Assembly (NCBI RefSeq): GCF_014201775.1
Contig: NZ_JACHFG010000003.1
Span: 1 to 53,112, forward strand
Length of the DNA stretch: 53,112 nt
Direction: 5' to 3'
DNA from: Borreliella yangtzensis
GTDB taxonomy: Bacteria; Spirochaetota; Spirochaetia; Borreliales; Borreliaceae
Part shown: in pieces, positions 1 through 9,199 of the stretch
Layout: each line of letters starts with the position of its first letter
Position numbering within the stretch: the stretch's first letter is position 1
Translations under genes and position numbers: made by a program
Notes under the pieces: generated by a model
The model's database searches: none
Told to the model about the DNA's origin: nothing
What the model saw: the letters and a program-made list of their open reading frames with translations, nothing else

Positions 1-598
1 TGTCCTAAAAATCAATTGTTAATCATAAAAAATTTGAAATAATTTTAAATGAAATGATCTTTAATCCATTTTTAATCATAAAAATGAACACATAATACTA
101 AAACTAAATTCAGTTGGACACAGCAATAACAAAAAACACAAATATTAAAAATAATAATTATCTAAACTTAACTAATAATAAATATAATAAAATTAAAGTT
201 TTAAAGAAATTTATATTATAGCCCTATATTTATGAATTTGAAAATCGCGCGGCCTTCAACACTATTATTAATAACCACACAACAACATATCTAAAGCTTT
301 AATTCTTTTCTTTAATTAAAAAATCTTTTAATCATCCAAACTTATTTAATAAATTTTCATAATAATTCACAAAGGCTTCCTACATTTTTACCCCTTATGC
401 CTCATCGTTATACTTATTTCACCCACAAACTTCTAAAATCACCTATACTAACCAAAAAAATTTCTAGTAGATGCAATTTAAAAATTAATTCTTAAAAAAA
501 CAACTTTTTTTACTTACAACAAGCTTGTATTCATTTATTACAAATTGCGCTAATATTTTACTTATCAAAACTTACTATTAAGAAGGGGGTATAAAAAT
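1..598. other. Left subterminal region without a recognised gene
   Basis: No open frame with a credible start and ribosome binding site is visible on either strand. The stretch is AT-rich apart from a short GC-rich patch near 245-255. An AATCATAAAAA motif occurs twice, near 20 and 72. No hairpin-telomere inverted repeat like the one at the right end is present, so the left telomere lies outside the window or is missing from the assembly. Promoter elements for the P13-family gene are expected just before 599; AAGGGGG at about 581-587 can serve as its ribosome binding site. Confidence 0.5.
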
Positions 599-1084
599 AT
601 GAAAAAAATTTTCATATTAATATTAATTTTTAGTTTGACGATTCAAATCTTTGCTAAAACCGATAAACAAGATAGAATTGAAAAAGGTATTGAAAGCTTC
701 AATAAATATGATAAAGAAAAAAAAAATCCAATCGGGCCATTCCTTTTGAATTTATTCTTGCCTTTTGGGATAGGATCTTTTGCCCAAGGGGATTATATTG
801 GTGGTGGATCAGTACTTGGATTTAATTTATTAGGAGCAATTCTTTGTGGAACTGGGATTATTCTTAACGCTCGAGAAACACAATTAACCGGATCCATACT
901 GATAGGGGTAGGAGCAAGCATGATCTTAACATCATACGCAACATCACTTATTATTCCATTCACATTTGCAAATTGGTACAATGAAAATCTTAAAAAAAGA
1001 TTAAGTGCTGAACTTGCGGGTTTTGAACCCAATTTCGATATTGTAACAAGAGGATTTCAACTATCTTTTAAAAAGAGTTATTAA
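599..1084 (+). CDS. P13-family outer-membrane/channel protein (BBA01 ortholog)
   Basis: A 161-residue protein with an N-terminal signal sequence (MKKIFILILIFSLTIQIFA, probable cleavage after IFA) and no lipobox Cys. Three hydrophobic, glycine-rich stretches follow at about residues 47-60, 66-90 and 95-120, with small charged spacers. This is the layout of the Borrelia P13 family (PF48), integral outer-membrane proteins; P13 and at least one paralog form channels in artificial bilayers. It is preceded by an AAGGGGG ribosome binding site and followed by a strong hairpin at 1134-1175, so it is probably a single-gene unit. Family assignment is by pattern recall; channel activity of this protein is inferred. 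Confidence 0.75.
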   Translation: MKKIFILILIFSLTIQIFAKTDKQDRIEKGIESFNKYDKEKKNPIGPFLLNLFLPFGIGSFAQGDYIGGGSVLGFNLLGAILCGTGIILNARETQLTGSILIGVGASMILTSYATSLIIPFTFANWYNENLKKRLSAELAGFEPNFDIVTRGFQLSFKKSY

Positions 1085-1133
1085 CAAAATAATAATACAA
1101 TAATTTTTTAAATTTAATATTAAAAATTAATTT

Positions 1134-1175
1134 GCCTAAGAAGAAGGCATTAACACAAGTACTCTCTTCTTAGGC
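1134..1175 (+). terminator. Hairpin terminator after the P13-family gene
   Basis: Arms 1134-1144 and 1165-1175 (beginning GCCTAAGAAGA) form an 11-bp stem about 50 nt after the stop codon at 1084. The T-run after the right arm is weak. Confidence 0.6.
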
Positions 1176-1405
1176 TTATCAATTAAATTTAGAATATTTT
1201 TTAAACTCTTAAAATACAAAAAATATTAAAATATTAAAAACTTGTATAATATTCAACCAAATTAAGAAATTGTTCTCAATACTCAATTGATACAATATTT
1301 TTAACAATCAATAATAACAATTATTAATTAAAATGTTCTAAACATTATCTTAAAATGATATAATATATCTTATTATTAATTAAAACTACTTTTAAGGAGA
1401 CTATT

Positions 1406-1924
1406 TTGAAAAAAACGATTATTATATTTACCATATTAGTATTTATGTTTAATTGTACCAAAAAAACTAATACTGCCGAGTTTAATAGTGATCTGGATGA
1501 AGAATCTCAAAAATTACAATCTAAATCAAATCTAGTTGATGACAATAGAATTGAATTTAGTAAAACAACACCTTTAGAAAAATTAATAAGCAAATTAAAT
1601 TTAAACTATGATGAAAAAGAAACACTAACATTTTTAACAGGATTATTAAAAGAAAAACTAGTAGACCCAAATATTGGTTTACATTTTAAAAATACTGGCA
1701 TGGATGAAAGCAAAATAGAAGAATCTATACACAAGTTTTTATCAGATCTAAAAGAAGATGAAATTAAAGAAATGCTCTCAAAAATTAAAGAAAATAAAGA
1801 TACAAAAGAAAAAGATCCTGAAAAGTTAGATACTTACAAAGCCGTACTTGCTAGCGGATTCGATGGAATTTTCAATCAAACAGATTCCAAAGCTATATTT
1901 AATAGCCTTAAAGACGCCATATAA
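1406..1924 (+). CDS. Lipoprotein BBA03 ortholog
   Basis: A 172-residue lipoprotein. It starts with TTG after AAGGAGACTATT. The signal peptide runs to Cys17 in the lipobox MFNC. The mature protein is charged and mostly helical, with a Lys/Glu-rich C-terminal half, and has no enzymatic motif. Its position directly before the convergent S2/S1 antigen genes matches BBA03 on lp54, a lipoprotein reported to matter in tick-borne transmission. A shared bidirectional hairpin at 1979-2009 separates it from the S2 gene. Lipidation is read from the sequence; function is by ortholog position only. Confidence 0.75.
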   Translation: MKKTIIIFTILVFMFNCTKKTNTAEFNSDLDEESQKLQSKSNLVDDNRIEFSKTTPLEKLISKLNLNYDEKETLTFLTGLLKEKLVDPNIGLHFKNTGMDESKIEESIHKFLSDLKEDEIKEMLSKIKENKDTKEKDPEKLDTYKAVLASGFDGIFNQTDSKAIFNSLKDAI

Positions 1925-1978
1925 TCAACCAAGTTTAAAATTAACCATTTTATAAAAACTAGTATAAAAACTGGTGTT

Positions 1979-2009
1979 AAAAGCTAGTGGGTTTTAACCG
2001 CTAGCTTTT
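1979..2009. terminator. Bidirectional terminator between convergent BBA03 and BBA04
   Basis: Arms AAAAGCTAGTGG (1979-1990) and CCGCTAGCTTTT (1998-2009) form a 12-bp stem with one G-U pair and a 7-nt loop. A and T runs on the two flanks let it serve both strands. Confidence 0.8.
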
Positions 2010-2020
2010 AAAACAACTTC

Positions 2021-2860
2021 TTAGTTAATCAAAGAATTAAAACAACTAGCATTTTTTATTTTAGGATATTTTTCAATTATTTTTTTCATAGTAACATTAA
2101 ACAGCTTAGAATCAAGTGAAATTTTGTAAACTTTTTTATTTTGTGAAGATTGCTTAGACTTAATGGTAATCTCAGCAATCATATCCTTCCAAACTCCATT
2201 ACTATATAGATCAGTAAAAGCTTCAACTACTTTTTTAGCATTCTTAGATCCAAAAGGATATGCGGTTACAAGTCCAGATTCAACTGACTTTTCAGACATT
2301 GGAATTCCTCCAAAAAGCCCTCCTTTATTTTCATTAAAATTTATATCACTTCCCTTACTTATAAATCTAAATCCAGAAACAGAATAAAAAGGATCACTCT
2401 CGCTAGTAGTCTCAAAGATTATTAATGGCATAGCATAAGAAACATAATTCCCATCAATAGGAGTAACAAGATAAGAATACTTAATCCCCTTAAGCTCCTC
2501 AATACAATTCCCAAACTCATTAAACAAATCTCTGGCTTTAATTTTTATCCAACGAACATACACCGACAAAAAAAATGCAGAAACTGCTTTTGTTCCTTCT
2601 AAAAACTCTATTTGGTTGTAATCAATAAATTTATTTTTATTTTCAAGCGCTTTTAAGGCCTCATAATTTTGAAAATCAGACACCAAACCAGAATCATCTG
2701 AGAATGATCCAAAATTCATTAAACCTAAAGTTTCTTTTTTTTGACTTAGCCTAGATGCATTTTCTCCAATAAGTCCACTACTCTCTTTCTCCATTTTTGA
2801 ATTATTATCTAAATGGCAACCAAGAATTAAAACCACAACGAATACAATGACTATTTTCAA
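2021..2860 (-). CDS. Surface lipoprotein, S2 antigen family (BBA04 ortholog)
   Basis: A 279-residue lipoprotein. It starts with TTG at 2860, about 5 nt after a GGGGGAG ribosome binding site. A short signal peptide ends at Cys15 (LILGC). The mature part is a mixed globular domain; the region around residues 130-185 (a stretch reading SYAMPLIIFET, then SGFRFISKGSDI) looks beta-rich, unlike the helical PF54 proteins. It is convergent with BBA03 and upstream of nothing on its own strand. The S2 antigen identity rests on plasmid position and partial recall of the family; molecular function is unknown. Confidence 0.7.
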   Translation of the reverse strand: MKIVIVFVVVLILGCHLDNNSKMEKESSGLIGENASRLSQKKETLGLMNFGSFSDDSGLVSDFQNYEALKALENKNKFIDYNQIEFLEGTKAVSAFFLSVYVRWIKIKARDLFNEFGNCIEELKGIKYSYLVTPIDGNYVSYAMPLIIFETTSESDPFYSVSGFRFISKGSDINFNENKGGLFGGIPMSEKSVESGLVTAYPFGSKNAKKVVEAFTDLYSNGVWKDMIAEITIKSKQSSQNKKVYKISLDSKLFNVTMKKIIEKYPKIKNASCFNSLIN

Positions 2861-2959
2861 AACGCTCCCCCTTTAAAAATTTGCATATAATTTAAAAAAT
2901 TTAAATTATATTATTAGAAGCAAATGTAGATCAATTAACAAAAAAATCAAAATAAAAAT

Positions 2960-4219
2960 TTAACGCCTGATAATCTCTTTTTTCAAACTGTTTAAAATGC
3001 GATCTATATAATCATAAAGTTTTTTATTCTTACCAATATTGGTATAATAAAGCTTAAAAATTTCTAAAAGGGTATTTCTAACTTTAAGAATCAATATTTT
3101 TCTGTTTTTATTCTTAATAGAGCCCAATACTTGTTTGAAAGATTTATTTGATTTCTCCATTTCTTTTAAGAAACCTTTAACATCATAATTTAATGTTATT
3201 TCCTCTAGCTTTCTCAATATCAACCTAGAATATTCTTTTCCAAGTTTTTTAAACAAATCGTCAAGATTCTCAAAATCAAAATCTCCATGCAACAAAACCC
3301 CACAAAGTCGCAAAGTTTCTTCTTCTTCGTCTGTTAAACTGCGATTCCAATTAAAATGCCAATCAAGCTCTGCCTTTGTAGCAAGAGAAAAATTTTTAAA
3401 TTCAAGAAGCTCTTTGCTAACACTACCAATTTGCTGATCGATTGTCTTTTCAAGAGCAACAAGAATGTCTGAATTTGAACCACCAGCATTAATCTTGGTT
3501 AAATAAAATTGTTGACACAAATTCATTTCTAAAAGAGAAGTTTCATCTTCTCTATCACTTCTGTCAGAATAATTTTCAATCAATCTCACTAAAATACTTA
3601 TTTTAGAAGATAAATCTTCCCATCGCTTTTTTCCTATATCAATCAAAAATTGATTAATATCTTTTTCGCTGTACTTATACTTTTCTAACATTTCATCGTT
3701 GTTTAAAAGCCATCCGCCAAGAGTATACCTATGTTCATCATTTTGCAAAGATTTCTTGAAAAACTCAAAATTTTTGTCCTCTTCTAAGTTTAAATTAGGA
3801 ATCCAAATCCCATCATTATTAGTATTTTTCAGCAAAGCTTTACTGTGCTTTGACTTAACCATATCGCGATTTGAAGGCATTTTTTGAACAGACTTAGAAT
3901 TATTTAAACTATCCAAATCACTGCCTTTATGATCTGAGCCAAGTGACATTAAATTTTTAGAATTTTTTAAAGTTTGCAAATCCTTTTTAAAGTCCTTAAA
4001 TTCTCCGGGGTTTGATGGGTCATTCTTTTTGCTTTTTAAATTACCTAAATTAGAATCTTTAAGCTTATTACTTTTAGACTCTAAAGATTTTTTTTGATTA
4101 CTTATTAAATTTTGTTTACTGCTGGAAATGCTAATTTTTAAATCTTCTTCTAAAGATTTACTATTGCAACTAAAAAGCAATAAAAAACCAATACCAGCTG
4201 CAATTCCCATTTTATTCAT
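2960..4219 (-). CDS. Lipoprotein, S1 antigen (BBA05 ortholog)
   Basis: A 419-residue lipoprotein with lipobox LLFSC (Cys18) and an ATG start after AGAGGAAATTTAATTT. Residues about 20-125 are very rich in Ser, Lys, Asn and Asp and probably disordered, a long tether. Residues about 140-419 are helical and charged with repeated heptad-like spacing. The gene lies upstream of BBA04 on the same strand with about 100 nt between them and no obvious terminator, so the two may be co-transcribed. Assigned to S1 antigen by order and length; its biochemical role is not known. Confidence 0.7.
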   Translation of the reverse strand: MNKMGIAAGIGFLLLFSCNSKSLEEDLKISISSSKQNLISNQKKSLESKSNKLKDSNLGNLKSKKNDPSNPGEFKDFKKDLQTLKNSKNLMSLGSDHKGSDLDSLNNSKSVQKMPSNRDMVKSKHSKALLKNTNNDGIWIPNLNLEEDKNFEFFKKSLQNDEHRYTLGGWLLNNDEMLEKYKYSEKDINQFLIDIGKKRWEDLSSKISILVRLIENYSDRSDREDETSLLEMNLCQQFYLTKINAGGSNSDILVALEKTIDQQIGSVSKELLEFKNFSLATKAELDWHFNWNRSLTDEEEETLRLCGVLLHGDFDFENLDDLFKKLGKEYSRLILRKLEEITLNYDVKGFLKEMEKSNKSFKQVLGSIKNKNRKILILKVRNTLLEIFKLYYTNIGKNKKLYDYIDRILNSLKKEIIRR

Positions 4220-4457
4220 AAATTAAATTTCCTCTATTTAATTATAGGTTTAAATAAAAGCATATCTCTCTTTTATACACTAAATGTATGCTCCGCCTTA
4301 ATTCTTACTACAAAAGGAATTAGTCTTAAAATTGTTTTAATTATTATCTTTTAAATAAAGATAACAAAAGCCATATATTTAAAACAAAAAAAACAAATAT
4401 AAATAGAAAGATTAACTCTTCTTTAGAAGAGTTAATCAAACAATCAATTAACACAAG

Positions 4458-4931
4458 TTAAAACGAAGCGGATGCATCATAGTTTTTCACAAAATTACAA
4501 GCTTCTTCAATGTCTTGAGTAGTTAAAAAAGATTGTCTCAAATTATTTATGTAAGCTTCTTCAACCTGCAACAATTGCCTCTTAGCATTAGCAGCATTTG
4601 CATCATTTGAACGTTCAAGAGCCATTTTGGCATTTCTTTTTGCTTTTAAGCACTTAACAACAGTAGCAAGCATTTCTTTTATTTTCTCCTTATTCAAATT
4701 AAAAATTTGATTAAACTTGTCTGGACTACTATCAAGAATCACCTGTTCAAGAAAAAACAAAGCTTCTTTTTGGTCATCATTTAAAGAGTCCACAAAAGAC
4801 ATTTTAGGTGCTCCATTTATTGAGCCATCAGAAGAATTCAACACCTTTGAAGATCTTTTCCTAAAATCAGAATAATTAAATTCTTTACAAGAAAAAAATA
4901 ATAAAATAACAAATAATAAAATTTTTCTCAT
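4458..4931 (-). CDS. Lipoprotein BBA07 ortholog ('ChpAI' annotation)
   Basis: A 157-residue lipoprotein. I chose ATG at 4931, just after GGGAGA, rather than the GTG four codons upstream, because it gives a compact signal peptide MRKILLFVILLFFSC with the lipobox Cys at 15. The mature protein has an early Ser-rich tether and then a helical bundle-like body (residues about 40-157). In B31 the locus was once called ChpAI, a misleading toxin/antitoxin label; BBA07 is a surface lipoprotein needed for efficient tick-to-mammal passage. A 6-bp AAGAGT-type hairpin lies near 4410-4435, just downstream. Confidence 0.75.
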   Translation of the reverse strand: MRKILLFVILLFFSCKEFNYSDFRKRSSKVLNSSDGSINGAPKMSFVDSLNDDQKEALFFLEQVILDSSPDKFNQIFNLNKEKIKEMLATVVKCLKAKRNAKMALERSNDANAANAKRQLLQVEEAYINNLRQSFLTTQDIEEACNFVKNYDASASF

Positions 4932-5100
4932 ACCGTCTCCCACACTGTGATTAAATCAATATTTAAATTAAAAAAATAAGTGAATTTTTTTAAAAAAAAT
5001 ATAAATTATAATATATCTCAACATTTAAAATAATAAACATTTTGTAAAACTTTATAGAAATATCAAATAAAATATGTTAAAATGACCTTGGTAGTTAAAA

Positions 5101-5436
5101 ATGGAAATTAAAATTGACGAAAAATTTAATATAGTATTTAACAACGATCTTAAATTAATAGAAAACATTGAAGAACAAAAACAACGTTTATTTTTTTATC
5201 TTAAGACGCCAAAAGGCAGCCTGAAAGAAAATCCAAATTATGGATTTGATTTCAACTTTTACTTTAAACTTTGTAAAGCCAATAAACTAGAATCTATTAA
5301 AAATTTTTTTTTAAACCTTTCAAAAGAACTTAAAATAGATCTTATTAATGTAAAGCCAAGCATTCAAAACAAAACAATAACAATAAAATTTTTCTTTTTG
5401 GGAAAAGACACTTTAAAAATGGATTTTAAAATATGA
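5101..5436 (+). CDS. Phage baseplate wedge protein, gp25/gpW-like (BBA08 ortholog)
   Basis: A 111-residue protein. The segment LKTPKGSLKENPNYGFDF (about residues 39-56) is the signature of gp25/W-type baseplate proteins: a turn followed by Gly-Ser, Asn-Pro and a Gly-Phe pair in a small mixed fold. It is the first gene of a tight cluster; its last four bases overlap the next start (ATGA at 5433). No strong Shine-Dalgarno precedes ATG 5101. Location as the first gene before J-like and I-like genes is the standard contractile-tail order, which supports the call. Confidence 0.65.
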   Translation: MEIKIDEKFNIVFNNDLKLIENIEEQKQRLFFYLKTPKGSLKENPNYGFDFNFYFKLCKANKLESIKNFFLNLSKELKIDLINVKPSIQNKTITIKFFFLGKDTLKMDFKI

Positions 5437-6305
5437 GTATAATTTTTGATAAAAACTTAGGAATATTAGAAAAAACAATAGAAGAAATTCAAAATGAAAA
5501 AAAACATATTTTGAGAACAAAATATGGAATAAACATTCAAGATAATTCTATTTACGACATAATAAACTTTCCAAGCTCAAGCATTGATAAACAAATCTCA
5601 GAAGTCTTAAAAGAACTTTTTTCCAAAATCACAGAAAATGGAAGCTATTTTAATGCGCTCAAAGAAGACTTAAGCACACCCAAAAGCTCAACATACGAAG
5701 CAATAAGAAAAGCTCTTTTAAATGTTGAAGGGGTTAAGCACGTAAGTATTTCAAGTGGTCCTGGAACAATTAACCTTTACTTAATATTAGAAGACGATTG
5801 CTTTACAGACAAAGAAAAAAAACAAATTAAAATTGAAACTAAGCAAAATATTTGGGAATCAATATACTACACAGCACCAAGCGGAACTGTTTTTAAAGGT
5901 AATATTGAGATCGAATTTTTAAACAAACATAATCAAAAAAAAATATACAAATTCAGCTTGGGTGAAAAAAAATATGTATATCTTAAAGCAATCTACAAAA
6001 CAGAAGCAAAAGATGCAATCTACAAAGAAATAGATGCTCAAATTAGAGACATTTACAATAAAATATTAAACGAAAAATACACTGAAATGGGCACATCTCT
6101 TAGATATCAAGACTTTATTGCACCAGTTAGCATTATCAGGGGAATAAAAGAGCTAAAAATTGGAACTTGCATTAAAAGCGATGTCACAAAAAAAATTACA
6201 GACCTTAGTGATAGCGATTTTACATTTAATAAAGACGAAAACACTAAAGAGAATGAAATTATTATTTTTGATACAAACAAAAGACTACTTATTAACAGAG
6301 AATAA
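5433..6305 (+). CDS. Baseplate J-like protein (DUF276 type, BBA09 ortholog)
   Basis: A 290-residue acidic/lysine-rich protein. Its middle (about 85-190) has the pattern of the phage baseplate J domain: a helix followed by LLNVEGVKHVSISSG and then YYTAPSGTVFKGNIEIEF. Its start overlaps the upstream gene by 4 nt and the next gene begins 3 nt after its stop, so translation is probably coupled. In contractile tails this protein links the wedge to the tail tube tip. The assignment uses motif shape and gene order. Confidence 0.65.
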   Translation: MSIIFDKNLGILEKTIEEIQNEKKHILRTKYGINIQDNSIYDIINFPSSSIDKQISEVLKELFSKITENGSYFNALKEDLSTPKSSTYEAIRKALLNVEGVKHVSISSGPGTINLYLILEDDCFTDKEKKQIKIETKQNIWESIYYTAPSGTVFKGNIEIEFLNKHNQKKIYKFSLGEKKYVYLKAIYKTEAKDAIYKEIDAQIRDIYNKILNEKYTEMGTSLRYQDFIAPVSIIRGIKELKIGTCIKSDVTKKITDLSDSDFTFNKDENTKENEIIIFDTNKRLLINRE

Positions 6306-6307
6306 AA

Positions 6308-6919
6308 ATGAACAAAGAGATACCAAAATTTTTAGAAAATACCCAAATTGAAAAGTTCATTTACAATGAGCTTGATTATAAAAAGGAGATACTAAGAGAA
6401 CTAAAAGAGCTTCTTGAAAACTTCAGAACAATAAATGTTCAAGAAAGCATTAACTCCAAATTTATTGCATTGCTAATGCTTTCAATATTTAACGCATTTC
6501 ACTTTAAAAAGGAGTTAGACAAAAATCTTGTTAACTCTTTGAGTGCCATTATTTTTGCAATCAAATCTATTGGCACTGATGAGAGCTTTATTGTCCTTTT
6601 TAGGGCATTTTTACATGCAAACGTAGAAGTCAGGTCAAACGAAGACACTCCAGGTGAGATAATAATAAAATTACTTGGAAACATTAAGTCCCCGATTGAA
6701 TTTAATATTGCAGCAAAAAATCAAAATAAACTTAAAAAAATAACTGTAAAACACCTTGGATTTAAAAAAGCTCTGGCTTCTAACTATATGCCCAAAGATT
6801 ACAAAAATTCGGTATACGAGTTTATTAAAATATTAATCCCTGTAGGAAGGATAGTAAAAATCATAGACAAAGAACAAATAGAAATAAAAAGTACAAGAAT
6901 AAAAAATTTTGCAAAGTAG
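6308..6919 (+). CDS. Phage tail protein I-like (DUF735 type, BBA10 ortholog)
   Basis: A 203-residue protein that begins 3 nt after the J-like gene. It follows the J-like gene exactly as gpI follows gpJ in P2-like phages. The sequence is helical at the N-terminus (about 1-95) and ends with a basic segment (IEIKSTRIKNFAK). There is no signal peptide or membrane segment. It probably forms part of the baseplate and anchors the fibre gene product encoded next. Homologues are recalled from cp32 plasmids; direct motif evidence is weak. Confidence 0.6.
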   Translation: MNKEIPKFLENTQIEKFIYNELDYKKEILRELKELLENFRTINVQESINSKFIALLMLSIFNAFHFKKELDKNLVNSLSAIIFAIKSIGTDESFIVLFRAFLHANVEVRSNEDTPGEIIIKLLGNIKSPIEFNIAAKNQNKLKKITVKHLGFKKALASNYMPKDYKNSVYEFIKILIPVGRIVKIIDKEQIEIKSTRIKNFAK

Positions 6920-6983
6920 ATTATTTTTTCTGATCTACTAAATTTAAATAATTTAAAACTAAAGAAATTAAAAAGGAGAATTT

Positions 6984-8018
6984 ATGAATACTAACGAACC
7001 ACAAGAGAGCGTACAAATCAAAGATTTAAATAGAAAAACGAAAGTTAATCAAAGTGATCTTATTCCTATTGACGACATAGTAGAAGATACTTGTGCAATC
7101 ACATACAAACATCTCCTAGAACAAATACAAAATGATACCTTTTACAACAGCGAATTTCAGTGCTTTAAAAAAGCAATAAAAGACGTAATTAGCAATGAGC
7201 TTTTAGAAAACAAAGAATATATAAAAAAAATTTACATAAAAGTAATCTCTGAGCTTTTAAAGCTAAGCACATCACCTGAGGACATAGATTTTGATACTGT
7301 TTTTAGAAAAATTAAGTCTACATTTATTTCAAGCTTAAAGCACACAGACACAAAATTGTCTTCAAATAAAATTTCAATTTACAATTCAACTACAAAGGAT
7401 CTTGAGCTTATTCAATTTGAAATTTTAATTGAAAGTTTAAAAGAAGTTCTTGCAGAAAAATCTGAAATAAATCAACTCAAAAGTGACCTAATCAACTATT
7501 TACAAATAAGTAATTTTAAAGATACATTTCTAAACTCTTTCAAATCAATACCTAAAAAAACTTTTGATGTAAAAAATGAACAAATTGTAAGCTGTTATCA
7601 AAACGGAATCCCACAAATTGTAAACACTCCCATTTGGTGGCAAGGAAAACCACACGGCTTTGGGGGACAACATACAATAATTGATGACACTTCGATATTA
7701 GAATTTCAATATAAAAATAAAGCCACAACCATTGTACTTAAAAACAAAAGCAGTATATCAATTATCATTGACGAATCGCACAAAGAAGAATACATTTATT
7801 TACAAATAAACGCAGAAATTAGGTATTCAAGCTCGACAGAAGATCACGATAAACAATTTTACCTTCAATTTTCAAGAAGCTCTGCCAAAATATTAATTGC
7901 CTCATTTTCTTCGCAAAACATGCTCACACTTAAAGTACCAATTTACAATGGTTGGTACTACGTTGGATCAGGCAGTATAAACATGGGCGAAACGATGCCA
8001 ATACTATACAAAGCATAA
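6984..8018 (+). CDS. Tail-fibre-like protein (DUF685 type, BBA11 ortholog)
   Basis: A 344-residue protein with an AAAAAGGAGAATTT ribosome binding site. The N-terminal 60 residues carry the segment KDLNRKTKVNQSDLIPIDDI, similar to short attachment segments at the start of phage fibres. A helical middle (about 60-200) is followed by a beta-rich C-terminal domain (about 215-344) starting near VNTPIWWQGKPHGFGG and ending in WYYVGSGSINMG. It lies between the gpI-like gene and the holin, where phages place a receptor-binding fibre. Fibre function is inferred from position and architecture. Confidence 0.6.
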   Translation: MNTNEPQESVQIKDLNRKTKVNQSDLIPIDDIVEDTCAITYKHLLEQIQNDTFYNSEFQCFKKAIKDVISNELLENKEYIKKIYIKVISELLKLSTSPEDIDFDTVFRKIKSTFISSLKHTDTKLSSNKISIYNSTTKDLELIQFEILIESLKEVLAEKSEINQLKSDLINYLQISNFKDTFLNSFKSIPKKTFDVKNEQIVSCYQNGIPQIVNTPIWWQGKPHGFGGQHTIIDDTSILEFQYKNKATTIVLKNKSSISIIIDESHKEEYIYLQINAEIRYSSSTEDHDKQFYLQFSRSSAKILIASFSSQNMLTLKVPIYNGWYYVGSGSINMGETMPILYKA

Positions 8019-8040
8019 AATAAATTAAAAGGAGATATTT

Positions 8041-8220
8041 ATGGATACAATACTTATTTTTTTGTCAACAATTGACAATACAAAACTCATTATATTAGGA
8101 GGATTTATTGTGCTGGCAATCTTGCCGATGATTTTAGCAGTAAAGCCTCAGATTAGAGAAAATCTAAACCTTATTATAAAAAAGCTTTTAAAAAATACAA
8201 ATAAAAAGGAAACAAAATGA
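8041..8220 (+). CDS. BlyA-like holin (BBA12 ortholog)
   Basis: A 59-residue protein starting at ATG 8041 after AAAAGGAGATATTT. It has one long hydrophobic segment (about residues 17-34, LIILGGFIVLAILPMILA) and then a strongly basic tail with many Lys. Size and layout match BlyA of cp32 plasmids, a holin-like membrane-active protein. The stop codon overlaps the start of the next gene (ATGA at 8217-8220), as expected for a blyAB pair. No endolysin gene is recognisable beside it. Confidence 0.75.
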   Translation: MDTILIFLSTIDNTKLIILGGFIVLAILPMILAVKPQIRENLNLIIKKLLKNTNKKETK

Positions 8221-8642
8221 GCAGTAAAATAAATATTAACTCTGGTATTGAGGCTTTAAACAACTTATATGATTTTCTAAAAAGTAGTGATTCTCCAACA
8301 GAAATCAAAGTAGAAAAGGGAATATATTTAGGACTCAATCTTTACAACCTAATAATGAGTATCTACAAAGATAAAATAGACACCCTTGAAAAGGAAGAAT
8401 CAATAAAAATATTAAATGACATTGAAAATGTTAATAATAAAATCACTCAACTTATATCAAGCATTAATGATGAAAGAGATATAAGTATTATTGAGCGTTT
8501 AAGAGAAGAAAGAAATGAACTAATGACAATAAAAACTAAAGCGCTCCAAGAACAAATCCAAGAACAAATAAAAGGAACTCCAGAAGATTTGCAAAAAAGC
8601 CATAACAAAAAAGACTTAAAAGGAGATAAAATTGAAAATTAA
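8217..8642 (+). CDS. BlyB-like holin accessory protein (BBA13 ortholog)
   Basis: A 141-residue soluble, highly charged helical protein whose start overlaps the holin stop. Residues about 55-125 are predicted coiled coil (KIDTLEKEESIKILNDIENV and onwards, Glu/Lys/Ile rich). It matches BlyB of cp32 by position and character; BlyB is described as modulating or stabilising BlyA. Its 3' end overlaps the following lipoprotein start by 11 nt, so translational coupling through blyA-blyB-orfD is likely. Confidence 0.65.
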   Translation: MSSKININSGIEALNNLYDFLKSSDSPTEIKVEKGIYLGLNLYNLIMSIYKDKIDTLEKEESIKILNDIENVNNKITQLISSINDERDISIIERLREERNELMTIKTKALQEQIQEQIKGTPEDLQKSHNKKDLKGDKIEN

Positions 8643-8997
8643 AAATTTCCCTTTTTTATTTTTATTAAACACGCTTATAATCTTTTCGTGCTCTACAATA
8701 GCAAGCCTTCCAGAAGAACCCTTATTCCCAAAAGAGCAAACATTAAAAGCTTTAAGCTTATATGAAGCACATCTTTCAAGCTATATTATGTACTTACAAA
8801 CATTCCTTGTGAAGACCAAACAAAAAGTAAATGACAAAAATTATCCTGAGTTTAAACTTTTTGACAGCAGTAAATTAGAAAAAGATCAAAATTTAAAATC
8901 AATCAAAACAAACATTGCTAATTTAAAAAATCACATTGACAAAATAAAACCAATAGCAATCAAAATTTACAAAAAATACTCAAAAAGCATACCTTAA
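8632..8997 (+). CDS. Small lipoprotein OrfD (BBA14 ortholog)
   Basis: A 121-residue lipoprotein with a TTG start at 8632, placed after AAAAGGAGATAAA inside the end of the blyB-like gene. The signal peptide ends at Cys20 (LIIFSC). The mature part is a helical, lysine-rich domain with a SLYEAHLSSYIMYLQTFL amphipathic stretch. It closes the phage tail/lysis operon and is followed by a canonical terminator at 9023-9044. This arrangement is shared with cp32 (blyA-blyB-lipoprotein). Confidence 0.7.
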   Translation: MKIKNFPFLFLLNTLIIFSCSTIASLPEEPLFPKEQTLKALSLYEAHLSSYIMYLQTFLVKTKQKVNDKNYPEFKLFDSSKLEKDQNLKSIKTNIANLKNHIDKIKPIAIKIYKKYSKSIP

Positions 8998-9022
8998 AGT
9001 CATTTAATTTTTCTTTTTTCCT

Positions 9023-9050
9023 AAAGTCCCAATTGTGGGACTTTTTATTT
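9023..9050 (+). terminator. Rho-independent terminator of the left phage operon
   Basis: A 9-bp stem (AAAGTCCCA at 9023-9031, TGGGACTTT at 9036-9044) with a 4-nt loop ATTG, followed by TTATTTTAAT. It lies 26 nt after the OrfD stop. Confidence 0.9.
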
Positions 9051-9122
9051 TAATAAAAAGTACACATTTAGCCTTTAACTAATAAGATTCTATTATCATT
9101 TTATTTTTTTTTAATTTTCTAT

Positions 9123-9199
9123 TTGTTATTTATTAATCTTATACTATAATTATACTTGTATTAAGTTATATTAATATAATATAAAAAGGAGAATATATT
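9123..9199 (+). promoter_or_regulatory. ospAB promoter and ribosome binding site
   Basis: A -35 element TTGTTA (9123-9128), 16-bp spacing and a -10 TATAAT (9145-9150) match the known sigma-70 ospAB promoter. A T-rich tract directly upstream (about 9100-9120) corresponds to the T-rich element described for ospA. AAAAAGGAG near 9182-9190 is the ribosome binding site for ATG 9200. Confidence 0.8.

Noticed and set aside
1..120. Left hairpin telomere
   Set aside because: No inverted repeat or ATTAGTATA/TATACTAAT box at the window start; TATACTAA at about 446 is too far inside and not part of a palindrome.
4458..4931. A chpA/MazF-type toxin at the 'ChpAI' locus
   Set aside because: The protein is a helical lipoprotein with a lipobox; no toxin or antitoxin motif is visible, so the historic name is misleading.
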